Below, one piece after another: positions 26,131 to 34,594 of a DNA stretch of 64,000 nt. Within the stretch, counting starts at the first letter, position 1. Each line of letters starts with the position of its first letter. The DNA is taken from the NCBI RefSeq assembly GCF_001547525.1, contig NZ_CM003768.1:806001-870000 (forward strand), read 5' to 3'. A program made the position numbers and the translations under genes. The notes beneath the pieces were generated by a model. That model had not been told where the DNA came from. It ran no database searches and was given only the letters and a program-made list of their open reading frames with translations. The DNA comes from Burkholderia anthina (lineage in GTDB: Bacteria; Pseudomonadota; Gammaproteobacteria; Burkholderiales; Burkholderiaceae).

Positions 26131-26703
26131 TTACGAAGTCGGGTAAAGGACTGAAAGGACTTCGGTGAATGATGAAAGTACTTCCCGTGTGTTGGACATC
26201 GCAGCCACTGGCTGCGGGCGCGCTCCATACGGGGCAACCTTTGCCGGCGCAGCCTGCTGAATCACGAAGCCCAGTTCCGGAAATGGTCGCTGGAGTGCCG
26301 CTTCATAATCCGCCGCTTTCTTCTCCATTTCTTCCAAAGGCGTCAACTGCTTCGCGTGAAATGTCGTGGAGGTGCTATCGGCGCGTTGCTTTCGGACGAC
26401 CACCACGGTAGCCGGATCTTCTTTGGACTCGGCCGGAGGCGTGATTTTGACGAGTCCAAATGCGCCAAACCGATCACTGGCGTCTAGTTCAAGCTTGAAA
26501 GCCGTCTGGCCGATAGCGGCAATGATCCCCTGTTGTGCAGGTGTGACAGTGAAGCCAGCCGCTGAAAAATAGTCGCGGAACTCTGTTGCTACCTTGTTAA
26601 GGATCTCCGCCTTAGCGTCGTCGTTTTGCTTTTTGAGTGCCGCCGTAGCTACTTCTGCGCGCTTTCTGGCTTCCTCGAGCTTCTTTGCATCGTTTAGATT
26701 CAT
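26131..26703 (-). CDS. Coiled-coil protein of unknown function
   Basis: 190 aa from the ATG at 26703 (MNLNDAKKLEEARKRAEVAT), with GGAG 6 nt upstream. Residues about 1-45 are a highly charged helix, likely a coiled coil. About 45-120 form a small alpha/beta region (YFSAAGFTVTPAQQGIIAAI ... FGAFGLVKITPP). Residues 130-150 are again helical (LEEMEKKAADYEAALQ). There is no signal peptide or membrane segment. It is the last gene before attR. No family recognised. Confidence 0.6.
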   Translation of the reverse strand: MNLNDAKKLEEARKRAEVATAALKKQNDDAKAEILNKVATEFRDYFSAAGFTVTPAQQGIIAAIGQTAFKLELDASDRFGAFGLVKITPPAESKEDPATVVVVRKQRADSTSTTFHAKQLTPLEEMEKKAADYEAALQRPFPELGFVIQQAAPAKVAPYGARPQPVAAMSNTREVLSSFTEVLSVLYPTS

Positions 26704-26824
26704 ATCGGTCTCCAATAGGGACGTCAATATTACCGTAGCGCCGGCCCTATTTCATTGAGCGAGTTCAAGGCGGCTAATCCGGTTGGTTGTTTTCCATAGG
26801 TACTTGATTTAAATAGAGGCTGGA

Positions 26825-26917
26825 CGGCCTGCAAAGCCGTTTAGGCCGGTTCGACTCCGGCTCGCGCCTCCAAGTAAGAAGAGAAAAAGCCCTGAGAAAT
26901 CAGGGCTTTTTCTTTTT
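26825..26917 (+). repeat. attR: 93-bp direct repeat
   Basis: Copy of 14070-14162 with one mismatch (G at 26881). It includes the last 48 nt of tRNA-Cys, without the 5' half, so it is not a functional tRNA, plus the terminator hairpin. It marks the distal island boundary. Confidence 0.93.
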
Positions 26918-27289
26918 GTGCGCCGAGCATGGGCGCCCGCCTGCTGGTGCTAGTCCCGACATAACTGATCACCGCAAATACAGCGAAGCGAAACTGCACG
27001 AGGGTGGAAGCGTGGTGCAATGATGCGCTGATCGGCATGTGTCGCCGCACGGGCCGGCTGATCGTGGCGAGCCTCACATATTCTCTCGGGAGCATGGTTT
27101 CCTCATATTATTTAATAATCTCGGAAGAGCGGGCCACCGGTACTGTTTTGTCGGCGCTTCACGTTCGATAGACTCTAGCCGTTTCCGGTTTTCGGTCAGT
27201 TTGGCGCTGCACCCGTCAATGCGCCGAGCCGATCCTGTATGCGCACTCACGCCCGGTGCGGGCGTGCACGATGAGCAGCGAGGAGATTC
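26918..27289. other. Intergenic region beyond the island, no gene seen
   Basis: 372 bp from attR to the diguanylate cyclase start. No open frame has Burkholderia-like codon use. It presumably holds the promoter of the cyclase, but no clear -35/-10 pair stands out. Confidence 0.5.
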
Positions 27290-28768
27290 ATGCAACCCCG
27301 GACGGCAGCCCCTTATTTCGTTGTGGCAGTCGGTGTCGTGATCGCATGCGCGCTGATGGGCCTGTGCGTGCTGCAACTGTTCCAAAGCCGCCACGACGCA
27401 CTGGAGCGGGCCAGCGAAACCTCGCGCAATCTCGGCCTGATGGCCGAGCGCGACATCGAGCGCAACTTCGAACTCTACGATCTGTCCTTGCAGGCGCTGA
27501 TCCATGGTCTGCAACGTCCCGACGTGATGGCAGCGGCGCCCGCGCTGCGGCGGGGCGTGTTGTTCGATCATGCAATGACGGCGCAATTCATCGGATCGCA
27601 ACTGGTGCTCGATGCCGACGGAAACATCATTCTGGATTCGGCCAACGACGTGCCGCGCAAGGGCAATTTTGCCGATCGCAAGTACTTCACCGTCCATCGC
27701 GACAACCCGAACGTGGGGCTCTATGTCAGCGACCCATTCGCGTCGCGCTTGCGCGCCGGCATGCTCAGCATTGCGCTGTCGCGGCGCATATCGAATCCGG
27801 ATGGCTCGTTTGCCGGTATCGCGCTGATCGCGATCAACCTCGAATATTTCCACAAGCTGTTCGCCGGATTGTCATTGGGACAACATGGCTCGATATCGCT
27901 GATCGGCAAGGACGGCATCATGATCATGCGGCAGCCGTACGACGTCCGGACCATCGGCCGCGATCTGGGCAAGGCCGCAACCTTTCAGCGCTTCCGGCGC
28001 GCACCCGATGGCTCGTTCTCGGAAACGTCGTCGATCGACGGCGTGCGCCGTCTCTACTACTTCAAGAATTTTCCGAATCTGCCACTGATCATCATGGTCG
28101 CAGAGGCGGAGCAGGACATTTATGCCGCGTGGCGCCGCCGCGCCACGACGATCGGTCTACTCGTCGCGACATTCGGCGCAGCCTTCATTGCGCTATCCGT
28201 ATTTCTCAGCGCGCAGCTGCGGCGTCGGATGCGCGCGGAATCCGAGCTCGAACTGCTGGCTCGCACCGACGGGCTCACCGGCCTCAACAATCGCCGCACC
28301 TTTGGCGAGGTTCTGGACCGGGAGTGGCGCCGTGCGCGGCGAGCCCATTCCGTTTTCTCGTTGCTGTTCGTCGATGTCGATCGTTTCAAGGCCTACAACG
28401 ATACCTATGGTCACCAGGCGGGGGACGATGCGCTGGCTGCAGTCGCGCGCTGCATCGGCGACAACATTCGCCGACCGATCGATACAGCGGCTCGCTACGG
28501 CGGAGAGGAATTCGTCGTGCTGCTGCCTGACACACCAGAGACGGGGGCAGCCCAGACTGCTGAACGAATACGCGCGGCGATCAATGAACTGGCGCTCGAG
28601 CACGCGGGAAGCGAATACGGGCGCGTGACCGCCAGTATCGGGTTGGCGAGTTGGGTGCCGGATCAGGACGGCGAGCCTGGAGCGATCATCAAGGCGGCCG
28701 ACGAGGCGTTGTATTACGCGAAGGCAACCGGTCGGAACAAGGTTTCCACCTTTCAGTCGTCGGTTTGA
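27290..28768 (+). CDS. Membrane diguanylate cyclase, dCache-GGDEF
   Basis: 492-aa cyclic-di-GMP synthase. A membrane segment lies at about 9-29, followed by a periplasmic sensory region at about 40-280 with double-Cache features (LVLDADGNIILDSAN, RKYFTVHRDNPNVGLYVSDP, SISLIGKDGIMIMRQP). A second membrane segment is at about 288-310, then a GGDEF domain at about 325-490. The active site is GGEEF at 404-408 and the inhibitory I-site RPID lies just upstream (395-398), so product inhibition is likely. Start supported by a GAGGAG about 7 nt upstream. The ligand cannot be read from sequence. Confidence 0.92.
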   Translation: MQPRTAAPYFVVAVGVVIACALMGLCVLQLFQSRHDALERASETSRNLGLMAERDIERNFELYDLSLQALIHGLQRPDVMAAAPALRRGVLFDHAMTAQFIGSQLVLDADGNIILDSANDVPRKGNFADRKYFTVHRDNPNVGLYVSDPFASRLRAGMLSIALSRRISNPDGSFAGIALIAINLEYFHKLFAGLSLGQHGSISLIGKDGIMIMRQPYDVRTIGRDLGKAATFQRFRRAPDGSFSETSSIDGVRRLYYFKNFPNLPLIIMVAEAEQDIYAAWRRRATTIGLLVATFGAAFIALSVFLSAQLRRRMRAESELELLARTDGLTGLNNRRTFGEVLDREWRRARRAHSVFSLLFVDVDRFKAYNDTYGHQAGDDALAAVARCIGDNIRRPIDTAARYGGEEFVVLLPDTPETGAAQTAERIRAAINELALEHAGSEYGRVTASIGLASWVPDQDGEPGAIIKAADEALYYAKATGRNKVSTFQSSV

Positions 28769-28921
28769 CGGTGGCCCACCCGCGGAGGATTGTCGAAGTT
28801 ATTTTCGTTTCGGGCCGTCGGTGACTCCGCGAAGGCTCGTCATTGACGGACGAGAAAAGTCCCGCGGGGCACTTCCTTTTCCGCGTCGCGGTGGGTGCGA
28901 CGGCCGCCACGCCAGGCGAGA

Positions 28922-29470
28922 TCACCCGTCCACCGGCTGTGCCGGCGTCTCGAGCTTCAACTGATAGAACGCCGCATCGAGCCAGCGGCCGAACTTGAAT
29001 CCCGCTTCCGCGATCGTGCCCGCGTGCACGAACCCCAGCTTCGTATGCAGTGCGATGCTGCCGGCATTGGCCGCGTCGATGCAGCCCACCAGCACGTGCA
29101 CCTGCGCTTCGCGTGCACGCCGGACCACTTCGCGCAGCAGCAGTTCGCCGAGCCCGCGACCGCGCTGGTCATGGCGCACGTAGACGCTGTGTTCGACCGT
29201 GTACTTGAACGCCGGAAATGCGCGGAACGTGCCCCAGCTCGCGAAGCCGAGCAGCGTGCCCGCCGCGTCGACGGCGCCGATGACCGGAAAGCCGCCCGCG
29301 CGCTTCGTCGCGAACCACGCGACCATCGCTTCCGGCGGGCGCGGCCGGTAGTCGTACAGCGCGGTCGAGTTCAGGATCGCGTCGTTCAGGATCTCGAGGA
29401 TGGCCGCCGCGTGTTCGGCCTCGCTGCAATCGATCAGGCGCACGTCGTCGCGCGGTGTCGGGGAATTCAT
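28922..29470 (-). CDS. GNAT acetyltransferase, phosphinothricin/methionine-sulfoximine type
   Basis: 182-aa N-acetyltransferase. The N-terminal ILNDAILNSTALYDYRPRPP and acetyl-CoA loop DQRGRGLGELLLREVVRRAR, followed by VGCIDAANAGSIALHTKLGF and HAGTIAEAGFKFGRWLDAAF, are the pattern of Pat/MddA enzymes that acetylate glutamate analogues such as methionine sulfoximine. The gene is 50 bp downstream of a co-oriented cupin regulator and probably forms a unit with it. The real substrate is not known. Confidence 0.85.
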   Translation of the reverse strand: MNSPTPRDDVRLIDCSEAEHAAAILEILNDAILNSTALYDYRPRPPEAMVAWFATKRAGGFPVIGAVDAAGTLLGFASWGTFRAFPAFKYTVEHSVYVRHDQRGRGLGELLLREVVRRAREAQVHVLVGCIDAANAGSIALHTKLGFVHAGTIAEAGFKFGRWLDAAFYQLKLETPAQPVDG

Positions 29471-29520
29471 GCGGGTTCCTTCCTGTTGGCTTTAAACCGC
29501 TTGCGCACGTGATGCACGCA

Positions 29521-30138
29521 TCACGCGCTCCGCACGGCGGCGGATGCATCGCAGATCGCGACGACATAGCGCGCGGCATGCGACGACGGATTGCTGAAGA
29601 TCAGCGGCTGGTCGAGCCGCATGGCCAGACAGTCGCCTTCGTGAAGTTCGTGAAGCGTGTCGCCGAACGTGACGTCGACGCGGCCGCTGATGATCCACAC
29701 CTGCTGATGCAGCGCGCTTTCGCGCCCGCCGCTGTCGTACGCGACGCGCGCGCCGGGCGGGAAATCGACCTCGACGAGCTGGAGCGGCGACGGCCAGCCG
29801 GCCGGCGACAGGTTGCGCCGCACATAGCCGGACGCCGGATCGCGCCATTCGACCTGCTGCGCGCGCCGTGCGAGCGGCTGGGCGGGTGCATCGTTCCGGT
29901 CGCCGCCGAACAGCCCGGCCAGCGATACGCCGAGGCCGGCCGCGAGCTTGTCGAGCACGACGGCGGTCGGGCTGGCCGACGCGCGTTCGATGAGCGAGAT
30001 CATCGAACGGCTGACGCCGGAGCGCGCGGCCAGCGCGTCGAGCGTGTAGCCTCGAACGGTGCGCAGATCGCGCACGCGCCGGGCAATGCGTTCGCTGATG
30101 CCGGTATCGTCGGCTGCGGTGATCGCGGATTCTTGCAT
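29521..30138 (-). CDS. XRE-cupin transcriptional regulator
   Basis: 205 aa from the ATG at 30138 (MQESAITAADDTG); an extension to 30183 is less likely. The HTH_XRE domain is at about 15-70 (RTVRGYTLDALAARSGVSRS, MISLIERASASPTAVVLDKL), then a cupin domain at about 120-195 (HQQVWIISGRVDVTFGDTLH, LHEGDCLAM). This architecture senses small metabolites. Proximity suggests it controls the acetyltransferase just downstream. Confidence 0.88.
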   Translation of the reverse strand: MQESAITAADDTGISERIARRVRDLRTVRGYTLDALAARSGVSRSMISLIERASASPTAVVLDKLAAGLGVSLAGLFGGDRNDAPAQPLARRAQQVEWRDPASGYVRRNLSPAGWPSPLQLVEVDFPPGARVAYDSGGRESALHQQVWIISGRVDVTFGDTLHELHEGDCLAMRLDQPLIFSNPSSHAARYVVAICDASAAVRSA

Positions 30139-30250
30139 GGTGGATTGATTTTCCAGCAAACTGGAATTCGATGTCAACGGCATTCGCCGCGGCTCGTCGA
30201 GCGAGGCGGGAGTCGAATGGCTTGCCCGGGCGTCGCGTGCGGCGTAATAT

Positions 30251-30270
30251 ACGAAACAGCTACGTTTCGT
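30251..30270 (+). promoter_or_regulatory. Palindromic operator candidate
   Basis: ACGAAAC AGCTAC GTTTCGT is a perfect 7-bp inverted repeat with a 6-bp spacer, ending 14 bp before the ParD-like start codon. The position suits autoregulation by the ParD-like protein. Confidence 0.5.
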
Positions 30271-30284
30271 TTAATTGGGGATAT

Positions 30285-30521
30285 ATGGGCATCATCAAGA
30301 TTTCCGAGCACATGCATGAACGGCTGCGCTCGACGAGCACGGCGCTGAGCCGGTCGATCAACGCGCAGGCCGAACACTGGCTGCGCGTCGGGATGCTGGC
30401 GGAACTCAACCCGGCGCTGTCCTACGGCGACATCTGCAAGATGTTGATCGAAGCCGAGGCGCGGGGCGGCGACGCGAGGGCGGTGGAACCGGTCGCGCAT
30501 CACATCGAGCGGGTGGCGTAA
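30285..30521 (+). CDS. ParD-like antitoxin-family protein
   Basis: 78-aa protein (ATG 30285, MGIIKISEHMHERLRSTSTA). The ribbon-helix-helix-like N-terminus followed by LSRSINAQAEHWLRVGMLAE and LSYGDICKMLI matches the ParD-like family. The partner expected in a toxin-antitoxin system is absent. Instead the TAA overlaps the ATG of methionine aminopeptidase by one base, so the two are translationally coupled. It may act as a regulator of map or as an orphan antitoxin. Confidence 0.8.
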   Translation: MGIIKISEHMHERLRSTSTALSRSINAQAEHWLRVGMLAELNPALSYGDICKMLIEAEARGGDARAVEPVAHHIERVA

Positions 30522-31327
30522 TGGCGAAGCGAGAAATCCCGATCCGCGGCGCCGCGGAAATCGCGAAATCGCGCGAAGCCGCGAAGCTCGCGTCGCAGGT
30601 GCTGACGATGATCACCGAGCATGTGAAGCCGGGCGTCACCACCGACGAGCTGGACGCGCGCTGTCGCGAGTACATCGTCGACGAGCTGGGTGCGATTCCC
30701 GCGAACATCGGCTACCACGGCTATCCGAAGACGCTGTGCACGTCGGTGAACCACGTGGTCTGTCATGGCATTCCGACGTCGCGGCCGATGCGCGACGGCG
30801 ACATCGTGAACCTCGACATCGCGGTGATCAAGGACGGCTGGTTCGGCGATACGAGCCGCATGTATTTCGTCGGCGAACCGAACGAACTCGCGCGGCGGCT
30901 CGTCGCGGCGACCTACGAGGCGATGCATGCCGGCATCCGCGCGGTGCGTCCGGGCGCGACGCTCGGCGACGTCGGCTACGCGATCCAGCAGGTCGCGCAT
31001 CGCGAAGGGTTCAGCGTGGTGCGCGAGTATTGCGGTCACGGCATCGGCGACGTCTATCACGACGAGCCGCAGGTGCTGCACTACGGCCGCCCGGGCACCG
31101 GCGTGCCGCTGCGGCCGGGGATGATCTTCACGATCGAGCCGATGCTCAACGCGGGCAAGCGCGATACGCGCGTGCTGGCCGACGGCTGGACGGTCGTCAC
31201 GAAGGACCATTCGCTGTCCGCGCAGTGGGAGCACATGGTCGTGGTGACGGAAACGGGCTTCGAGGTGCTGACCGAGGATGCGACGCCGCAGGCGTTCGCC
31301 GCGTCTTCCGGCGCGCACGCAGCCTGA
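30521..31327 (+). CDS. map: Methionine aminopeptidase, type I
   Basis: Removes N-terminal Met from nascent proteins (268 aa, di-metal). Metal ligands are visible in NLDIAVIKDGWFGDTSRMYF (two Asp), EYCGHGIGDVYHDEP (His), FTIEPMLN (Glu) and QWEHMVVVTE (Glu). NHVVCHGIPT supplies the substrate-site His. Burkholderia usually has another map copy near rpsB; this one, behind a ParD-like gene, is probably the second isozyme. Confidence 0.95.
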   Translation: MAKREIPIRGAAEIAKSREAAKLASQVLTMITEHVKPGVTTDELDARCREYIVDELGAIPANIGYHGYPKTLCTSVNHVVCHGIPTSRPMRDGDIVNLDIAVIKDGWFGDTSRMYFVGEPNELARRLVAATYEAMHAGIRAVRPGATLGDVGYAIQQVAHREGFSVVREYCGHGIGDVYHDEPQVLHYGRPGTGVPLRPGMIFTIEPMLNAGKRDTRVLADGWTVVTKDHSLSAQWEHMVVVTETGFEVLTEDATPQAFAASSGAHAA

Positions 31328-31380
31328 TGCGGCCTGATGCGGCCAGCGCGCCGCATGCGGCGGCGCGGCGTTGCAATGAA

Positions 31381-31402
31381 ACGGGCCCCTTCGCGGGGCC
31401 CG
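31381..31402. terminator. GC-rich hairpin between map and the GAF protein
   Basis: ACGGGCCCC ttcg CGGGGCCCGT is an almost perfect stem with a stable UUCG-type loop, between two convergent genes. There is no long T-run on either side, so it is a likely but not certain terminator. Confidence 0.6.
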
Positions 31403-31440
31403 TGTCGTTCGCGGCGGCTGGCGCCGCCGCGCAGCGACGG

Positions 31441-31944
31441 TCAACCGCGCGCCTTCCGCCACGCGTGTTCGACGAACACGCGGCACAGCGCTTCCATTCC
31501 TTTGCGGTCTTCGTCGTCGAAGCGCGCGGCGACCGGGCTGTCGACATCCCATACGCCGATCAGCGTGCCGTCGCCCGCCACCAGCGGCACGACGATTTCC
31601 GATTCCGACGCCGCATCGCATGCGATATGGCCGGGGAAGTCGTGCACGTCGCGCACGACCTGCGTCTCGCGGGTTTGCGCGGCCGTGCCGCACACGCCCT
31701 TGCCGAGGGCGATCCGCACGCACGCGGGCTTGCCCTGGAACGGCCCGACCACGAGCTCGGTGCCGTCGAAGAAGTAGAAGCCGGCCCAGTTCAGGCGATC
31801 GAGCGAGTGATAGACGAGCGCGGAGAAATTCGCCGCATTGGCGGTCAGGTCGCGTTCGGATTCGACGAGCGCGCGGGCCTGCTCGACGAGCGTCGCGTAT
31901 TGATCGGCCTTGGAGGCGGTGGGGTCGTTGGACAGCGTGAACAT
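31441..31944 (-). CDS. msrC: Free methionine-(R)-sulfoxide reductase (GAF family)
   Basis: 167-aa GAF-domain enzyme that reduces free Met-R-sulfoxide using thioredoxin. The three redox Cys of the family are all present, in PACVRIALGKGVCGTAAQT (two) and HIACDAASESEIVVPL (one). Flanking features include LVYHSLDRLNWAGFYFFDG and GVWDVDSPVAARFDDEDR. Stand-alone gene. Confidence 0.93.
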   Translation of the reverse strand: MFTLSNDPTASKADQYATLVEQARALVESERDLTANAANFSALVYHSLDRLNWAGFYFFDGTELVVGPFQGKPACVRIALGKGVCGTAAQTRETQVVRDVHDFPGHIACDAASESEIVVPLVAGDGTLIGVWDVDSPVAARFDDEDRKGMEALCRVFVEHAWRKARG

Positions 31945-32058
31945 GGCGGGAAAGCGATAGGGGTTGTCAAAAGGCGCACTGACGGCGCACTGCGCGTACC
32001 GCAGTCTACGGCACGCGCGGGCAGTCTGCAGCGCACGATGGGGTGGGAGGCGGCACGC

Positions 32059-32976
32059 TCAGTCGGGTTCGAGCGCGGCGAACCGCTCCGCCAGAAAGTC
32101 GAGCAGCGCCCGGACCGCGGGCAGCAGCCCGCGACGCGATGCGAACACCGCGTGCACGATCTCGCGGCGCGGCGCCCAGTCGGGCAGGACGGTCGTCAGT
32201 TCGCCGCGTGCGACTTCGTCGCGCACCATCATCGTCGGCAGTTGCACGATGCCGACGCCTGCGACGGCCGCCGCGCGCAGCGCGAGCATGCCGCCCGTCA
32301 CCAGGCGCGGCTGGTGATGGATTTCCGCCTGCGCGCCGTCGGGCCCGCGCAGCCGCCACACGTGCGTGGACTGCGGCACGCCGTGATCGAGGCTCGGCAG
32401 GCGCGCGAGATCGGCGGGAACGGCCGGCACGCCGTGCTCGCGCAGCAGCGCGGGGCTCGCGACGAGACACTGGCCGCGCTCGGCGAGCACGCGCAGCGCG
32501 AGGTCGCTGTCCTCGAGCGGCGGCGGACGCACGCGGATCGCGACGTCGATCCCTTCGCCGACCACGTCGACGCGCCGGTTGGTCGCTTCGAGATGGATCT
32601 CGACGCGCGGGCAGGCGGCCATGAACGCGGCGATCATCGTGCCGACCAGCGAATCGAGCAGCACGATCGGGCAACTGACGCGCACGATGCCGCGCGGCTC
32701 CTCGTGCAGCAGCGCGATCGCCTCGTCGGCGGCGTCGGCCTCGACGAGCATCGCGCGGCAATGCGCGTAATAGGTCTGGCCGACGTCGGTGACCGTGAAG
32801 CGGCGCGTCGAACGCTGGATCAGCCGCATCCCGAGCCGCGCCTCGAGCAGCGCGATGCGGCGGCTCAGCTTCGACTTCGGCATGTCCAGCGCGCGTCCGG
32901 CCGGCGCGAAGCCGCCGTGTTCGACGACCTGCACGAAGTAGTAGAGATCGTTGAGATCCCGCGCTTTATCGTTCAT
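32059..32976 (-). CDS. LysR-family regulator divergent from pirin
   Basis: 305-aa LTTR. The winged helix is at about 5-65 (DLNDLYYFVQVVEHGGFAPA, SRRIALLEARLGMRLIQRST) and the effector-binding domain is at about 95-295. It is transcribed away from the pirin gene with a 110-bp shared promoter region containing LTTR-type dyads, so it most likely controls pirin and itself. This arrangement is widespread in proteobacteria. Confidence 0.92.
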   Translation of the reverse strand: MNDKARDLNDLYYFVQVVEHGGFAPAGRALDMPKSKLSRRIALLEARLGMRLIQRSTRRFTVTDVGQTYYAHCRAMLVEADAADEAIALLHEEPRGIVRVSCPIVLLDSLVGTMIAAFMAACPRVEIHLEATNRRVDVVGEGIDVAIRVRPPPLEDSDLALRVLAERGQCLVASPALLREHGVPAVPADLARLPSLDHGVPQSTHVWRLRGPDGAQAEIHHQPRLVTGGMLALRAAAVAGVGIVQLPTMMVRDEVARGELTTVLPDWAPRREIVHAVFASRRGLLPAVRALLDFLAERFAALEPD

Positions 32977-33013
32977 GAAATGGAACGCTGAGTGCGATTT
33001 CGGCAGTCTACCG

Positions 33014-33029
33014 GATGGATCGTTCCATC
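33014..33029 (+). promoter_or_regulatory. LTTR-type operator between LysR gene and pirin
   Basis: GATGGA TCGT TCCATC is a perfect 6-bp dyad with a 4-bp spacer, consistent with a LysR binding box. It lies just upstream of a TATATT-like -10 (about 33032). A related half-site, ATGGAACG, lies at 32980-32987 near the LysR start. Confidence 0.6.
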
Positions 33030-33086
33030 TCTATATTGTTATTCAAGATGCGAAACACGGGTTTCGCCGCAATATGGAGAAGGGCA

Positions 33087-33953
33087 ATGAAGAAGATCCA
33101 GGGTGTCTACAGTGCGCCGCGCGGCCATTGGGTCGGCGACGGTTTCCCGGTGCGTTCGATGTTCAGCTACCAGTCTCACGGCGCGCATCTGAGCCCGTTC
33201 CTGCTGCTCGACTACGCCGGGCCCGCGAACTTCGAGCCGGCTTCGGCGCCGCGCGGGGTCGGCCAGCACCCGCACCGCGGCTTCGAAACGGTGACGATCG
33301 TCTACGACGGCGAAGTCGCGCACCGCGACTCGACCGGCGCGGGCGGCACGATCGGCCCGGGCGACGTGCAGTGGATGACGGCCGCGAGCGGGATCCTGCA
33401 CGAGGAATTCCACTCGGAGGCGTTCACGAAGCGGGGCGGCCCGCTCGAGATGGTGCAGCTGTGGGTGAACCTGCCCGCCGCGGACAAGATGGGCGCGCCG
33501 GGCTACCAGACGCTGCTGAACGCCGATATCCCGGTGGTCGAGCTGCCGGAAGGCGCCGGGCGGGCGCGGATCATCGCCGGCGAACTCGACGGGCGGCGCG
33601 GCCCGGCCCGCACGCACACGCCGATCGACGTGTGGGACGTGCGGCTCGTGGCGGGCGGCCACGCGCGGTTCCCGATCGCCGAAGGGCGGACGCTCGCGGT
33701 AGTCGTGCTGAGCGGCACCGTGCAGGTGAACGGCGAGACGGTGGCGCGCGAAGCGCAGTTCGTGCAACTCGGCCGCGACGGCCGAGACGTCGAGATCGAG
33801 GCGAACGGCGACGCGAAGCTGCTGATCCTGAGCGGCGAGCCGATCGACGAGCCGGTCGTCGGTTACGGCCCGTTCGTGATGAACTCGCAAGCGGAGATTC
33901 GCACCGCGATCGAGGACTTCAACAACGGCCGCTTCGGTCGGATGACGGCATGA
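33087..33953 (+). CDS. Pirin family protein (putative quercetin dioxygenase type)
   Basis: 288-aa bicupin, started at the ATG at 33087 behind GGAGAAGGG; longer frames to 33015 would run through the operator. The metal-binding motif of the N-terminal cupin is HPHRGFETVTIVYDGEVAHR with a further ligand Glu/His in ILHEEFHSEAF. The C-terminal cupin spans about 170-275 (PRAEGR-like, VVVLSGTVQVNG). Family members include quercetinases and redox-stress responsive proteins; the substrate is not evident. Confidence 0.92.
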   Translation: MKKIQGVYSAPRGHWVGDGFPVRSMFSYQSHGAHLSPFLLLDYAGPANFEPASAPRGVGQHPHRGFETVTIVYDGEVAHRDSTGAGGTIGPGDVQWMTAASGILHEEFHSEAFTKRGGPLEMVQLWVNLPAADKMGAPGYQTLLNADIPVVELPEGAGRARIIAGELDGRRGPARTHTPIDVWDVRLVAGGHARFPIAEGRTLAVVVLSGTVQVNGETVAREAQFVQLGRDGRDVEIEANGDAKLLILSGEPIDEPVVGYGPFVMNSQAEIRTAIEDFNNGRFGRMTA

Positions 33954-33967
33954 CGGCATGACGGGCA

Positions 33968-33994
33968 GGCCCCGCGCGATGCGGGGCTTTTTTT
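33968..33994 (+). terminator. Terminator after pirin
   Basis: GCCCCGC gcgat GCGGGGC followed by eight T residues, 15 bp past the pirin stop. Confidence 0.88.
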
Positions 33995-34087
33995 CGCGTG
34001 CGGGCAGGCAGTCGCGCGGGATACGCGCTTCGGGGCATAATCGACGGTTGCCGCGCGCCGGCCGGCGCGCCCGAATCAGGAGCCCAC

Positions 34088-34579
34088 ATGAACGCATCCG
34101 CACCCGCCGCACTTCCGAGCACCGCCGATCTCGACTGGCGCTGGAAACCCTTCGACGCGCTGACGGCGCGCGAAATCTATTCGATCCTCGAAGCGCGCAG
34201 CGCCGTCTTCGTCGTCGAACAGAACTGCGTGTATCGCGACATCGACGATGCGGATCAGGCCGCGTGGCATCTGGCGGCCTTCGATCCGGCCGGCCGCCTG
34301 GCCGGTTATCTGCGTGTGCTGCTGCCCGACGCGCAGCACACCGACGTGCGCATCGGCCGCGTGCTGACGACCGCCGCGTTTCGCGGCGCGGGCCTCGGCA
34401 ACGGGCTGCTGTCGCGCGCGCTCGAGCATATCCGTGCGCAGTGGCCGGAAACGCCGGTGAGCCTGCATGCGCAGGCCCACTTGCAGCGTTTCTACGGGGC
34501 ATTCGGCTTCACGCCGAGTTCGGACGTGCACGACGAGGACGGCATTCCGCACGTGTGGATGCGCAGCGCGCGCGCGTGA
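34088..34579 (+). CDS. ElaA-type GNAT acetyltransferase
   Basis: 163-aa acetyltransferase of the ElaA group. The N-terminal FDALTAREIYSILEARSAVF and VVEQNCVYRDIDDADQ are diagnostic, the acetyl-CoA loop is FRGAGLGNGLLSRALEHI, and the C-terminus is LQRFYGAFGFTPSSDVHDED. Start at 34088 supported by AGGAG 5 nt upstream; the frame to 33998 lacks support. The substrate of ElaA is not established. Confidence 0.92.
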   Translation: MNASAPAALPSTADLDWRWKPFDALTAREIYSILEARSAVFVVEQNCVYRDIDDADQAAWHLAAFDPAGRLAGYLRVLLPDAQHTDVRIGRVLTTAAFRGAGLGNGLLSRALEHIRAQWPETPVSLHAQAHLQRFYGAFGFTPSSDVHDEDGIPHVWMRSARA

Positions 34580-34594
34580 CGCGCGCCGCGGCGG

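Larger units (their letters stand above)
14070..26917. mobile_element. Genomic island of about 12.8 kb at tRNA-Cys
   Basis: Bounded by the 93-bp direct repeats and carrying a tyrosine integrase just inside the tRNA end. Cargo is a GNAT/ASCH operon, two insertion sequences, a type VI effector-immunity cassette, a PD-(D/E)XK nuclease, a LexA-box gene pair including an SRAP protein, and a coiled-coil protein. Many cargo genes have lower GC and looser codon use than the flanking core. There are no phage structural, replication or conjugation genes, so mobility would depend on the integrase plus an outside helper, or on natural uptake. No excisionase was recognised. Confidence 0.9.

Noticed and set aside
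26825..26872. Second tRNA-Cys gene
   Set aside because: Only the 3' 48 nt are present; the acceptor 5' strand and D-arm are missing, so it is the attR copy.
14070..26917. Prophage
   Set aside because: There is an integrase and att sites but no capsid, tail, terminase, lysis or phage replication gene.
30285..30521. Classical ParDE toxin-antitoxin pair
   Set aside because: No ParE-like toxin gene follows; the next gene is methionine aminopeptidase.
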